8,999 nt of DNA from Acidimicrobiia bacterium (GTDB taxonomy: Bacteria; Actinomycetota; Acidimicrobiia; Acidimicrobiales; Ilumatobacteraceae). Numbering within the stretch: the first letter of the stretch is position 1; every line of letters begins with the position of its first letter. Shown here piece by piece: positions 1 through 6,632 of this stretch. A program made the translations under genes and the position numbers. The notes under the pieces are model-generated. The model was not told the origin of the DNA. It was given only the letters and a program-made list of their open reading frames with translations, and made no database searches. The stretch is taken from the NCBI GenBank assembly GCA_030425785.1, contig JAUHYJ010000119.1:1-8999 (forward strand). The letters run 5' to 3'.

Positions 1-614
1 ACGGCGACGGCGATCACGACGAGCAGCGGCGTCACGACGTTGACCACGAAGGCACTCCCCCACCAGAACGACGGGATCACCCACCACCCGGTGAGCAACA
101 GGCCGACCACGAGCGGGCCGAGCGCGCCGCCGGCGCCGGCGAACCCGGCCCAGATCGCGATCGCCTTGCCGCGCTCGTGCGGCGGGAAGATCGCGGTCAG
201 CAGCGAGAGCGTCGCCGGCATCACGAACGCAGCCCCGATGCCCGAGACCGAGCGTGACACGATGACCAGTTCGGGGCTCGACGCCAGCGCACCGATCAGC
301 GAGCCGCCGGCGAACACCACGAGGCCCGCGATCAGGCTGCGCTTGCGCCCGAAGCGATCACCCATGGCGCCGGCCGTCAGGAGCAACCCGGCGAACACGA
401 TCGCGTACGAGTCGACGATCCACTGCAGGTCGGTCGCAGTGGCGTCGAGGTCGCGTTGGATGGACGGGAGCGCGACGTTCAGCCCCGAGACCGCCATGAC
501 GACCATGACCAGGCTGAGGCACATGACCCCGAGCAGGAACCATCGCCGTGCGTGGATCTCGGGGCGTTCGTGCAGCGGGACGAAGTCGTCGGTCACGCGA
601 TCGATGTCGGCCAT
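1..614 (-). CDS. MFS transporter, DHA2 (14-TM drug:H+ antiporter) type, N-terminal part
   Basis: Reading the minus strand from an ATG at 614 gives 204 uninterrupted codons to the window edge, so the C-terminal half or more is missing. After a charged cytoplasmic N-terminus (about 24 residues) come hydrophobic helices. The helix-1 signature SGLNVALPSIQRDL (residues 43-56) is typical of EmrB/QacA-type exporters. MFS motif A is intact (GAMGDRFGRKRS, residues 82-93), and a motif-C-like glycine-rich stretch follows in the fifth helix (GFAGAGGALGP, 157-167). The family exports drugs or metabolites across the inner membrane in exchange for protons; the substrate cannot be told from this fragment. 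A good ribosome site (GGAGG at 622-626, 7-base spacer) fixes the start. The gene lies 62 bases behind aacS on the same strand, but the gap holds two palindromes, suggesting its own regulated promoter. The family call is firm; the substrate is unknown. Confidence 0.93.
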   Translation of the reverse strand, partial: MADIDRVTDDFVPLHERPEIHARRWFLLGVMCLSLVMVVMAVSGLNVALPSIQRDLDATATDLQWIVDSYAIVFAGLLLTAGAMGDRFGRKRSLIAGLVVFAGGSLIGALASSPELVIVSRSVSGIGAAFVMPATLSLLTAIFPPHERGKAIAIWAGFAGAGGALGPLVVGLLLTGWWVIPSFWWGSAFVVNVVTPLLVVIAVA

Positions 615-640
615 GGCGGCGCCTCCAGGTGTCGACGGTA

Positions 641-678
641 CGAAACGGTTCCGTTTCGAAGCGAAACGGTAGCGTTTC
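641..678. promoter_or_regulatory. Tandem palindromic operator, two GAAACG-N4-CGTTTC sites
   Basis: Two copies of GAAACG-N4-CGTTTC lie at 642-657 and 663-678. The first extends to 8-base perfect arms (CGAAACGG-TT-CCGTTTCG, 641-658). Their centres are 21 bases apart, two helical turns, so bound dimers would sit on the same DNA face. The adjoining half-sites form a third palindrome (CGTTTCG-AAG-CGAAACG, 652-668). The block lies 27 bases before the MFS start and touches the aacS stop codon (677-679). Palindromes of this size before an exporter gene are typical targets of TetR-family repressors; that protein class is inferred, and no regulator gene is in the window. A TACCGT hexamer on the minus strand (635-640) could be the -10 box beside it. 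Confidence 0.8.
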
Positions 679-2677
679 AGTCCGTCGTGCTCAAGCGCCG
701 GCGCAGTCGCGGCGCCATCGCGACGAGCTCGTCGAACGCCGCCGGATCCTTCAAGGCGCCACGGCTGGCAGCCTCGTCCGGCTCCGCGCCGCGCAGCACC
801 TTCTTGACCGGGAGTTCGAGCTTCTTGCCGCTGAGCGTCGTCGGGATGGCCCGCACCTGCACGACGTGGTCGGGGACGTGGCGCGGCGAGAGCCCGGTCC
901 GAAGTGCCGACCGGATCGTCGCCTGCCGATCGTCGTCGAGCTCACCGGCGTCCTCGGTGAGTGCGACGAACAGGACGAGATCACCGGGGTCGTCGGCATC
1001 GTCGGCTTCGAGGTGTACGACGAGGCTGTCGGCGACGCCGGCGACCGACTCGACGACGCGATAGATCTCGGCCGTTCCGACCCGCACGCCACCCCGATTG
1101 AGGGTGGCGTCGGAGCGACCGGTGATGACACAGCTGCCCCGGTCGGTGATCGTGATCCAGTCGCCGTGGCGCCACACCCCGGGGAAGTGCTCGAAGTACG
1201 CCGCCGCGTAGCGGCTGCCGTCGGCGTCGCCCCAGAAGCCGACGGGCATCGACGGCATCGGCTGCGTCAGCACGAGCTCGCCCTGGCCGTTCACGACGGG
1301 ATGCCCGTCCTCGTCGAACGCCTCGACGGCGGCACCGAGGTACCGGCAGGGGATCTCGCCTTCCCACACCGGCGTGAGCGGGCTGCCGCCGACGAATGCC
1401 GAACAGACGTCGGTGCCGCCCGAGATCGGCGACAGCATGACGTCGGGGTGCACCGCGTCGTAGATCCACCGGAAGGCGTCGGCCGGCAGCGGTGCGCCGG
1501 TCGACCCGATCGCCCGCAGCCGGGTGAGGTCGTACCGCTCACCGGGGCGCAGACCCGCCCGCCGGCAGGCCGAGAAGTACGGCGCGCCACCACCGAACCA
1601 CGTGATCCCCTCGTCGGCGGCGAGGCGCCACAGGGTCTCGGGCCCGTCGTGGTTGGGGTCGCCGTCGAACGTGACGAGTCGGCACCCGACCAGCAGACCG
1701 CTGACGACGAAGTTCCACATCATCCAGCCGGTCGTGGTGAACCAGAAGAACGTGTCGTCGTCGCGCAGGTCGCCGTGCAGCCCGATCACCTTGAGGTGCT
1801 CGAGCAGGACGCCGCCGTGACCGTGCACGATCGGTTTCGGCAGCCCCGTCGTACCGGACGAGTACAGCACGTACAGCGGATGCTCGGGCGCGACCCGCAC
1901 GAACGCGAGCTCCTCGTGGTCCGCCAACAGGTCGTCCCACGACACGACGCCGTCGGGGTCGCCGGCATGGTCGCCGTACGGCAGGAACACGGTCGCCGCC
2001 AAGGTCGGTAGGCCCGACCGGATCGCGGCCAGCTCGTCGCGGCGCGACACGTCGCGTCGTCCGTACCGGTAGCCGTCGACGGCGAGCAGCACGGTGGGCT
2101 CGACCTGCTGGAAGCGATCGAGCACGGCCTGGACGCCGAACTCGGGCGCGCACGACGTCCAGATCGCCCCGAGGCTGCACGCCGCCAGGAACGCGACGAT
2201 CGTCTCGGGCACGTTCGGCAGGTAGGCGGCGACGCGATCGCCCTCGCCCACCCCGAGCCGCCGGAGCCCGGCTCGGGCCCGGGCGACCTGATCGATCAGA
2301 TCGTCCCACGTCAGCTCGACGCGGTCGCGCGCCTGGGACACGCCGACGACGGCGACCGCGTCGCCACGGCCGGCGGCCATGCGGCAGACGTGCTCGGCGT
2401 AGTTGAGGCGGGCGCCGGTGAACCAGCGGGCGCCCGGCATGCGTGCGTCGCCGGACGGCAGCTCGACCACCTGCGCGTACCCGTCGTCGGACACGATGTC
2501 GAAGTGGTCCCAGACCGCCGCCCAGCACTCGGCGAGGCCGTCGCCGACCGACCAGGACCACAGCTCGTCGTAGTCGTCGAACGATCGGCCGGCACGATGC
2601 TCGCACTCGTCCATGAATCGCCCGAGGCGCGTCTGCTCGCGAGGGGGCGGCGTCCACAACACCGGCGGTGCTTCCAC
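677..2677 (-). CDS. aacS: Acetoacetyl-CoA synthetase (acetoacetate--CoA ligase)
   Basis: This cytosolic ANL-superfamily enzyme activates acetoacetate with ATP and CoA to acetoacetyl-CoA and AMP, feeding ketone-body, leucine-derived or polyhydroxybutyrate-derived carbon into central metabolism. From a GTG at 2677 it is 666 residues, close to the usual 650-660 for AacS. The N-terminus has the family's LWTP motif (residues 7-10) and the ACS N-terminal region (MPGARWFTGARLNYAEH, 80-96). The P-loop reads YSSGTTGLPKPIVH (272-285), followed by GGTD (420-423), HGDW (504-507), the hinge region GRSDATLNRGGVRVGTAEIY (520-539) and the C-terminal LSGKKLELPVKK (615-626), whose Lys618 should be the catalytic lysine. 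The open frame continues upstream past 2677 with no family similarity, so I take the GTG just before LWTP. It is divergent from the hydrolase gene and precedes the exporter on the same strand. Nothing is missing or broken. Confidence 0.93.
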   Translation of the reverse strand: MEAPPVLWTPPPREQTRLGRFMDECEHRAGRSFDDYDELWSWSVGDGLAECWAAVWDHFDIVSDDGYAQVVELPSGDARMPGARWFTGARLNYAEHVCRMAAGRGDAVAVVGVSQARDRVELTWDDLIDQVARARAGLRRLGVGEGDRVAAYLPNVPETIVAFLAACSLGAIWTSCAPEFGVQAVLDRFQQVEPTVLLAVDGYRYGRRDVSRRDELAAIRSGLPTLAATVFLPYGDHAGDPDGVVSWDDLLADHEELAFVRVAPEHPLYVLYSSGTTGLPKPIVHGHGGVLLEHLKVIGLHGDLRDDDTFFWFTTTGWMMWNFVVSGLLVGCRLVTFDGDPNHDGPETLWRLAADEGITWFGGGAPYFSACRRAGLRPGERYDLTRLRAIGSTGAPLPADAFRWIYDAVHPDVMLSPISGGTDVCSAFVGGSPLTPVWEGEIPCRYLGAAVEAFDEDGHPVVNGQGELVLTQPMPSMPVGFWGDADGSRYAAAYFEHFPGVWRHGDWITITDRGSCVITGRSDATLNRGGVRVGTAEIYRVVESVAGVADSLVVHLEADDADDPGDLVLFVALTEDAGELDDDRQATIRSALRTGLSPRHVPDHVVQVRAIPTTLSGKKLELPVKKVLRGAEPDEAASRGALKDPAAFDELVAMAPRLRRRLSTTD

Positions 2678-2684
2678 GGCCCCG

Positions 2685-2690
2685 AGTCTC
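2685..2690 (-). promoter_or_regulatory. Possible -10 box for aacS (GAGACT)
   Basis: On the minus strand GAGACT lies 7 bases before the chosen GTG. It keeps the two most conserved positions of an actinobacterial -10 box (A2, T6), and its spacing matches a leaderless start. The T at position 1 is missing and no -35 is evident. A GGGAG overlapping the box could instead serve as a ribosome site at a 10-base spacing, so this is a weak call. Confidence 0.3.
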
Positions 2691-2732
2691 CCACGCGGCG
2701 TCGCCCACGCGCGATCCGTTCGCCTGTGGCCG

Positions 2733-2746
2733 CGCACCCGGGTGCG
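2733..2746. promoter_or_regulatory. Perfect 14-base palindrome, putative operator between aacS and the hydrolase gene
   Basis: CGCACCCGGGTGCG is its own reverse complement. It is the only clear symmetry in the 84-base region between the two divergent start codons. It ends 3 bases before the proposed -10 box of the hydrolase gene (2750-2755), so a bound protein would block that promoter. A site here could also control aacS. In very GC-rich DNA such a palindrome can arise by chance, so the role is an inference. Confidence 0.45.
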
Positions 2747-2749
2747 ACC

Positions 2750-2755
2750 TAACGT
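2750..2755 (+). promoter_or_regulatory. -10 box TAACGT of a leaderless promoter for the hydrolase gene
   Basis: TAACGT fits the actinobacterial TANNNT -10 consensus and ends 6 bases before the ATG at 2762. That places the transcription start at or next to the start codon. There is no purine-rich ribosome site in front of this ATG, which agrees with a leaderless mRNA. No good -35 is seen. Confidence 0.6.
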
Positions 2756-2761
2756 GGCCAC

Positions 2762-3454
2762 ATGGGACAGATGGTCGAATTCGCAAGCAACGGCAACACG
2801 GCGCGCGGCTACCTGGCGACGCCCGAGCGCGGCAGCGGCCCGGGCGTCATCGTCGTCCAGGAGTGGTGGGGGCTCGATTCGGGCATCAAGGAGATGGCCG
2901 ACCGGCTCGCCGCAGCCGGCTTCGTCGCGCTGGCGCCCGACCTCTACCACGGCGAGCTCGCCGGCCACACCGAGATGGACAAGGCGGGCGAGCTGATGCA
3001 GTCGCTGCCGCCGGATCGTGCCGGTCGCGACATGAGCGGTGCGGTCGACTACCTGGTGGCGAGCGACGCGACCACCGGTGACGGCATCGGCGTGATGGGG
3101 TTCTGCATGGGCGGTCTGCTCACCTTCGTGCTCGCCGCGCTCCGTCCGGACGCGGTCAAGGCGGCGGTGCCGTTCTACGGGTTCCCCCAGGGCGAGGACC
3201 AGCCCGACTACTCGGCCATCACCGCCGTCATCCGCGGCCACATGGCCGAACAGGACGACTTCTTCCCGCCTGCGGCGGCCAAGGAGCTCGAGGCCCGCCT
3301 CCAGTCGATGGGCGTCGACTGCGAGCTGACCGTGTACGAGGGGTCGGGCCACGCCTTCATGGCGCCGCACAACGCGCTCGGCACGCAGGACCAGGAGCTC
3401 TACGACCGGATCTGGCCGCAGGCCACGGGCTTCCTGCACGAACAGCTCGGCTGA
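2762..3454 (+). CDS. Dienelactone hydrolase family protein
   Basis: A 230-residue single-domain alpha/beta hydrolase, the usual length for the DLH family (PF01738), with no signal peptide, so cytosolic. The DLH hallmarks are present: Glu34 in VVQEWWGLD, the Cys nucleophile at 115 in GFCMGG (the family uses Cys rather than Ser), an acid at Asp165 in AEQDDFFPP, and His197 in GSGHAFM. The triad is therefore complete. Characterised members open dienelactone in chlorocatechol and related aromatic breakdown, but most genomic homologues lack a proven substrate and may act on other lactones or esters. No ring-cleavage genes are adjacent, so the classic clcD role cannot be assigned. It is transcribed away from aacS across a palindrome-bearing region, apparently as a single gene with a leaderless start. 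Confidence 0.92.
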   Translation: MGQMVEFASNGNTARGYLATPERGSGPGVIVVQEWWGLDSGIKEMADRLAAAGFVALAPDLYHGELAGHTEMDKAGELMQSLPPDRAGRDMSGAVDYLVASDATTGDGIGVMGFCMGGLLTFVLAALRPDAVKAAVPFYGFPQGEDQPDYSAITAVIRGHMAEQDDFFPPAAAKELEARLQSMGVDCELTVYEGSGHAFMAPHNALGTQDQELYDRIWPQATGFLHEQLG

Positions 3455-3568
3455 CGCCACCCGCGGCCCGGCGACGCGTGTGTGTCGAATCCGCGTCGAA
3501 CATCGTTATTGCGTCCGGAATCCTTCAAGCGAGCGGCGGTGACGTCCGATCTCTCTGGTGACCGCAGC
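3455..3568. other. Intergenic region before the diguanylate cyclase
   Basis: A 114-base gap. Its later part (about 3482-3535) has clearly less G+C than its surroundings and contains ATCGTTATTGCG. The frame of the next gene stays open back to a GTG at 3482. However, the codons 3482-3568 include TTA, AAT, ACA, CGA, TCT and GGT, unlike the GC-ending codons further on, so this is more likely a promoter and leader than coding DNA. No hairpin terminator for the hydrolase gene is visible. Confidence 0.5.
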
Positions 3569-4963
3569 ATGAGACCTTCGACCCTGCCTTCCGCGTCGGA
3601 TCCCGTCCGGGAATCGCCGACCACGCCGGAGTTCTCCCAACGCGTGCTCGAGCAGCTGCCGACGGCGGTGGTCGTGCTCGCTCGAGACGGCACGATCGTG
3701 TACGGCAACCGAGCGGCGACTGCGCTCACGGGATGGACGCCCGAACAGTCGATCGGCCTCCAGATCCTCGACCTGATCCACCCCGACGACGTGCCGTGGG
3801 CCGTCGGCGCGTTCGCGGACATCGTCGACGAGGCGAGCGAGTTGAGCCGGCGGCTGTCGTGGGCGCCCGTGCGCTTTCGCGTGCGCGGCACCGACGGCGA
3901 CTACTCGACCGTCGAGGTGACCGGAGCGAACGCGCTCGGTGACCCCGACGTCGACGGCCTCATCTACAGCCTGCGATCATGCCGCGACGACGAGCTCGTC
4001 GACGAGATCTTCACGGCCGTCGCGGCGAGTCAGCCGATCGACGCCGCCGTGCCGCCGATCATCCAGCGGCTGCTGCTGCCCCCGCTGCGGTTCGAGGCGG
4101 CGGTCTACGAGGTCGACGCGTCCGGCCACGTGCGGTGCGTCGAGTCGAGTCACCCGTCGCTGCGCAACCTCCCGTTCCGGCGCGAGGACGCCGTCCCCTG
4201 GGGCGGACTCGACACGGGCCCGGCTCGCGTCGACGTCGCCGCGCTCCCACCGGGTTTGGCATCCGAGGTCGGATCGGCCGGATTCCGCGCTGCCTTCTAC
4301 GCCGCCTCCCACGCCCCCGATCTCGCCCGGTCGTTGGTGGTCGTGGCGGCGACCCGCGAACCCCACGACGGCGCCAAGGGCCCGATCGACCGGCTGCGTC
4401 GCGCCCAGGAATCGCTCGCAACCGTCCTGTTGCGCGCGCACCACGACCGCAGCATCCGCAACGATGCACATCGCGACGACCTGACCGGTCTGCCGAACCG
4501 GCTCGCGCTCCACCACCTGCTCGATCGGCTCACGCAGAGCACCGACGACGCGGCGATGCTGTTCGTCGACGTCGACGGCTTCAAGGCGGTCAACGACCAG
4601 CACGGTCACCAGTTCGGCGATCGGGTGCTGTCGGCGATCGCCGGGCGCCTCGAACGAGCGGCGCGACCCCAGGACTTCGTGTGCCGCCTGGGCGGCGACG
4701 AGTTCGCCATCGTCCTCACCGACGGCGAGGGTCGCCTGACCGACCACACGGTGCGCACGATGGCCGGCTGTGTCGTGGCCTCGCTCGCCGATCCGATCAG
4801 CTTCGACGGCGAGCTCGTGCCGGTCGGCGCGAGTGTCGGGGTGGCCCGGCTCGACGCCGCCCGCGACGTCGACCTGCTCATCGGCCGCGCCGACGGCGCG
4901 ATGTATCGGGCCAAGCGAGAGGGTGGCGGCCGCTACCACCTCGACCAGACGTCCGCTGCATGA
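3569..4963 (+). CDS. Diguanylate cyclase with PAS and GAF-like sensor domains
   Basis: Makes cyclic di-GMP from two GTP. From the ATG at 3569 the protein has 464 residues. A PAS domain occupies about residues 21-138 (VLEQLPTAVVVLARDGTIVYGN... ALTGWTPEQ... IHPDDV). A less distinct, GAF-like segment spans about 140-290. The catalytic domain starts at DDLTGLPNR (303-311). The metal-binding region FVDVDGFKAVND, the active-site loop GGDEF (375-379) and the inhibitory I-site RPQD (366-369, five residues before the loop) are all intact, so an active, product-inhibited cyclase is predicted. There is no EAL domain and no membrane segment, so the sensor input is cytosolic; the ligand is unknown. The ATG is preferred over the GTG at 3482 because the intervening codons look non-coding and GGTGA lies 7 bases before the ATG. 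The SnoaL-like gene follows after 30 bases. Confidence 0.93.
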   Translation: MRPSTLPSASDPVRESPTTPEFSQRVLEQLPTAVVVLARDGTIVYGNRAATALTGWTPEQSIGLQILDLIHPDDVPWAVGAFADIVDEASELSRRLSWAPVRFRVRGTDGDYSTVEVTGANALGDPDVDGLIYSLRSCRDDELVDEIFTAVAASQPIDAAVPPIIQRLLLPPLRFEAAVYEVDASGHVRCVESSHPSLRNLPFRREDAVPWGGLDTGPARVDVAALPPGLASEVGSAGFRAAFYAASHAPDLARSLVVVAATREPHDGAKGPIDRLRRAQESLATVLLRAHHDRSIRNDAHRDDLTGLPNRLALHHLLDRLTQSTDDAAMLFVDVDGFKAVNDQHGHQFGDRVLSAIAGRLERAARPQDFVCRLGGDEFAIVLTDGEGRLTDHTVRTMAGCVVASLADPISFDGELVPVGASVGVARLDAARDVDLLIGRADGAMYRAKREGGGRYHLDQTSAA

Positions 4964-4981
4964 CCCGCGGCCCGACCCGGG

Positions 4982-4987
4982 CACACT
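4982..4987 (+). promoter_or_regulatory. Possible leaderless -10 box (CACACT) for the SnoaL-like gene
   Basis: CACACT ends 6 bases before the ATG at 4994 and keeps the conserved A2 and T6 of a TANNNT box. No ribosome site is recognisable. Spacing is the same as for TAACGT before the hydrolase gene, which supports independent leaderless transcription, although read-through from the cyclase 30 bases upstream is also possible. Confidence 0.35.
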
Positions 4988-4993
4988 GGGCCG

Positions 4994-5473
4994 ATGACCG
5001 ACGACGCGGCCCCACACCCCGCTGCACACCGATCCGACGATCCGATCGTCGGGTGCATCGACCGCTGGTTCCGGCACACCCGCGGTGAGCTGCCGGGTGG
5101 GCTCGACGCGATCCTGCACCCGGACTGCGTCTTCCTCTCCCCGATCGTCTACACACCGCAACGCGGCCGTGACATCACCAAGCTCTACCTGACCGCGGCC
5201 GGCAGCACGCTCGCCGATGTCGAGCCCGGCGCGGGCTCGGCCGGGATCTCCGAGTCGAGCAGCTTCCGGTACACGACGATCATCCGCGAAGGCCACCACG
5301 CGATGCTCGAGTTCGAGACCGAGATCGAGGGCAAGTACGCGAACGGCGTCGACATCATCACCTGCGACGACGACGGGATGATCACCGAGTTCAAGGTGAT
5401 GATGCGACCGCTGCAGGCGATCAACGCCGTCCACGCGCAGATGCAGGCGATGCTCGCGCGACTCGAGGGCTGA
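4994..5473 (+). CDS. SnoaL-like / NTF2-fold protein
   Basis: A 159-residue protein with the size and layout of the NTF2-like superfamily: an N-terminal helix (DPIVGCIDRWFRHTRG), then LHPDCVFLSPIVYTPQRGRDITKLYL (41-66) and the strand series FETEIEGKYANGVDIITCDDDGMITEFKVMMRPLQAIN (107-144). The pattern 'V.F.SP...TPQRG...I..LYL' and the closing 'GVDII..DDDG.I.EFKVM.RPL.AIN' recur in actinobacterial members annotated as SnoaL-like or nuclear transport factor 2 family. The fold forms a conical pocket used either for small-molecule catalysis (steroid isomerase, polyketide cyclase, limonene epoxide hydrolase) or only for binding. No acid-base set can be assigned with confidence, so the activity is open. 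Cytosolic, no signal peptide. It lies 30 bases behind the cyclase and converges, with only 14 bases between stops, on the AttH-like gene. Confidence 0.85.
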   Translation: MTDDAAPHPAAHRSDDPIVGCIDRWFRHTRGELPGGLDAILHPDCVFLSPIVYTPQRGRDITKLYLTAAGSTLADVEPGAGSAGISESSSFRYTTIIREGHHAMLEFETEIEGKYANGVDIITCDDDGMITEFKVMMRPLQAINAVHAQMQAMLARLEG

Positions 5474-5475
5474 GC

Positions 5476-5500
5476 CGGCGCCCGAGGTCAGGCGGCGCCG
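5476..5500. terminator. Weak GC hairpin between convergent genes
   Basis: CGGCGCC (5476-5482) pairs with GGCGCCG (5494-5500) around an 11-base loop. It lies just after the stop of the SnoaL-like gene and overlaps the last codons of the convergent AttH-like gene. There is no T-tract on either strand, so an intrinsic terminator of the usual kind is not shown. In such GC-rich DNA a 7-base stem may be chance. Confidence 0.25.
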
Positions 5501-6597
5501 TCGATGACGCCCGTCAGACCCGTCGGCGCGTGCGGGCCGACCACCAGCTGCTCGACGATGCCGACGCCGCTGCGGTCGCCCCACGTCGCCCGGGACACCG
5601 CCTGGACGTGCAGCATCAGCGGGTCGGCGGGGTCGACGTCGGCGAGCACGATCTCGTCGCGCGTCGACTCGTCGTCGCCGACGTACATGCCGTGGCCCCA
5701 CGTCGGGTGCCGATAGCCGACGCCGACCATCTGGAACTGCAGGAACGGCTCGTAGGTCACCTCGATCTCGTCGCCGCCCCAGAACCCGTGCCGCATCGTC
5801 AGCCGGTCGGCCCAGCGGCTGCCGCTGCCCCATTGCACGTCGAAGTCGGCGGATTCGCCCCGCCGGACGCGCCCGGGGTCGAGGGCGGGCTCGCCCTCGA
5901 CGAGGCGTGGGACGAGCGCGCACGACTGGTGCCATGGTCGCCCGTCCGACTCGTGGTTGACGGCGGCGTGGGTGCACACGTCGTCGAAGACCGTGGGCGT
6001 CCACAGCCAGAAGAACTGCGGGATCGACGGCGGTGCGGGGATGCGTTGGCCGACCGGGCGGATCCCCCACGAGCGATCGCGCACGCCGACCACGCCCCGG
6101 CCAGGCCCGATCTCGATGCGCCCGCCGTCGACGTCGATCCAGCCCTCCCACCGCCCGAACTGGGTGAGCCGGGTGTAGTCGAACAGCACGCGCCCGTCGA
6201 CCTGATGGACGAAACGGGGTTCCTCGATCACCGGGGCGATCGCGGTCATCGTGAGCTCGGCCGCGACGCCGTGGCGCCCCTCGACGGTGACGCGGTGGAC
6301 CCGCATCGGCTCGACCACGTCGACGCGGATGGGGCCGACCTCGGTGAGCAGGCGGTCGTGCGGGCAGGCGCGCGACGCCCGCACGTTGTGCTGCACACCG
6401 TCGTGCACGATCGAGAACGCCGCGTCCATCACCTGGCGGTTGGGGTAGACGCCGAACGCGACGGCGAAGAAGACGTCACCCGAGGCGTCGAACCCGTTGA
6501 AGAAGAAGCGGTCGTAGACGTTCGGCGACTCCGACGCCGGATGGCTGAACGGCTCGGAGGTCTGGTGGAGCGGGTAGTCGTCGAGTGCGTGGAGCAT
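5488..6597 (-). CDS. Uncharacterised AttH/CrtC-like (DUF7064-like) protein
   Basis: A 369-residue cytosolic protein starting at ATG 6597; GAGGA lies about 8 bases upstream. The N-terminus DDYPLHQTSEPFSHPASESPNVYDRFFFNGFD (6-37) and the mid-protein motif GVRDRSWGIRPVG (171-183) match a family of actinobacterial proteins now split into DUF7064/DUF7065-type domains. These resemble the double-lipocalin fold of AttH, CrtC hydroxyneurosporene synthase and Svf1; this placement is from memory of the motifs, not a search. The sequence is rich in aromatics and beta-type strands with two similar halves (about 1-170 and 171-369), as expected of two barrels. Proteins of this fold bind or modify hydrophobic molecules, but no activity is known for this branch. 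It lies 35 bases behind the phosphotransferase on the same strand, so the two are probably co-transcribed and may share a ligand. Confidence 0.8.
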   Translation of the reverse strand: MLHALDDYPLHQTSEPFSHPASESPNVYDRFFFNGFDASGDVFFAVAFGVYPNRQVMDAAFSIVHDGVQHNVRASRACPHDRLLTEVGPIRVDVVEPMRVHRVTVEGRHGVAAELTMTAIAPVIEEPRFVHQVDGRVLFDYTRLTQFGRWEGWIDVDGGRIEIGPGRGVVGVRDRSWGIRPVGQRIPAPPSIPQFFWLWTPTVFDDVCTHAAVNHESDGRPWHQSCALVPRLVEGEPALDPGRVRRGESADFDVQWGSGSRWADRLTMRHGFWGGDEIEVTYEPFLQFQMVGVGYRHPTWGHGMYVGDDESTRDEIVLADVDPADPLMLHVQAVSRATWGDRSGVGIVEQLVVGPHAPTGLTGVIDGAA

Positions 6598-6632
6598 CGG
6601 GGCGTCCTCGGTGTCGTTGCGGTCGTGGGCGG

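Noticed and set aside
548..2011. 487-codon open frame on the plus strand opposite aacS
   Set aside because: It is antisense to a clear acetoacetyl-CoA synthetase and has an Arg/Val/Asp-rich composition typical of GC-rich shadow frames. It has no recognisable domain.
2678..3460. Upstream extension of the aacS frame by 261 codons
   Set aside because: It runs antisense through the whole dienelactone hydrolase family gene. Similarity to AacS begins only at the LWTP motif just after 2677.
3977..6151. 724-codon open frame on the minus strand
   Set aside because: It runs opposite the diguanylate cyclase and SnoaL-like genes and across the AttH-like gene in another frame. The Arg-rich low-complexity translation marks it as a shadow.
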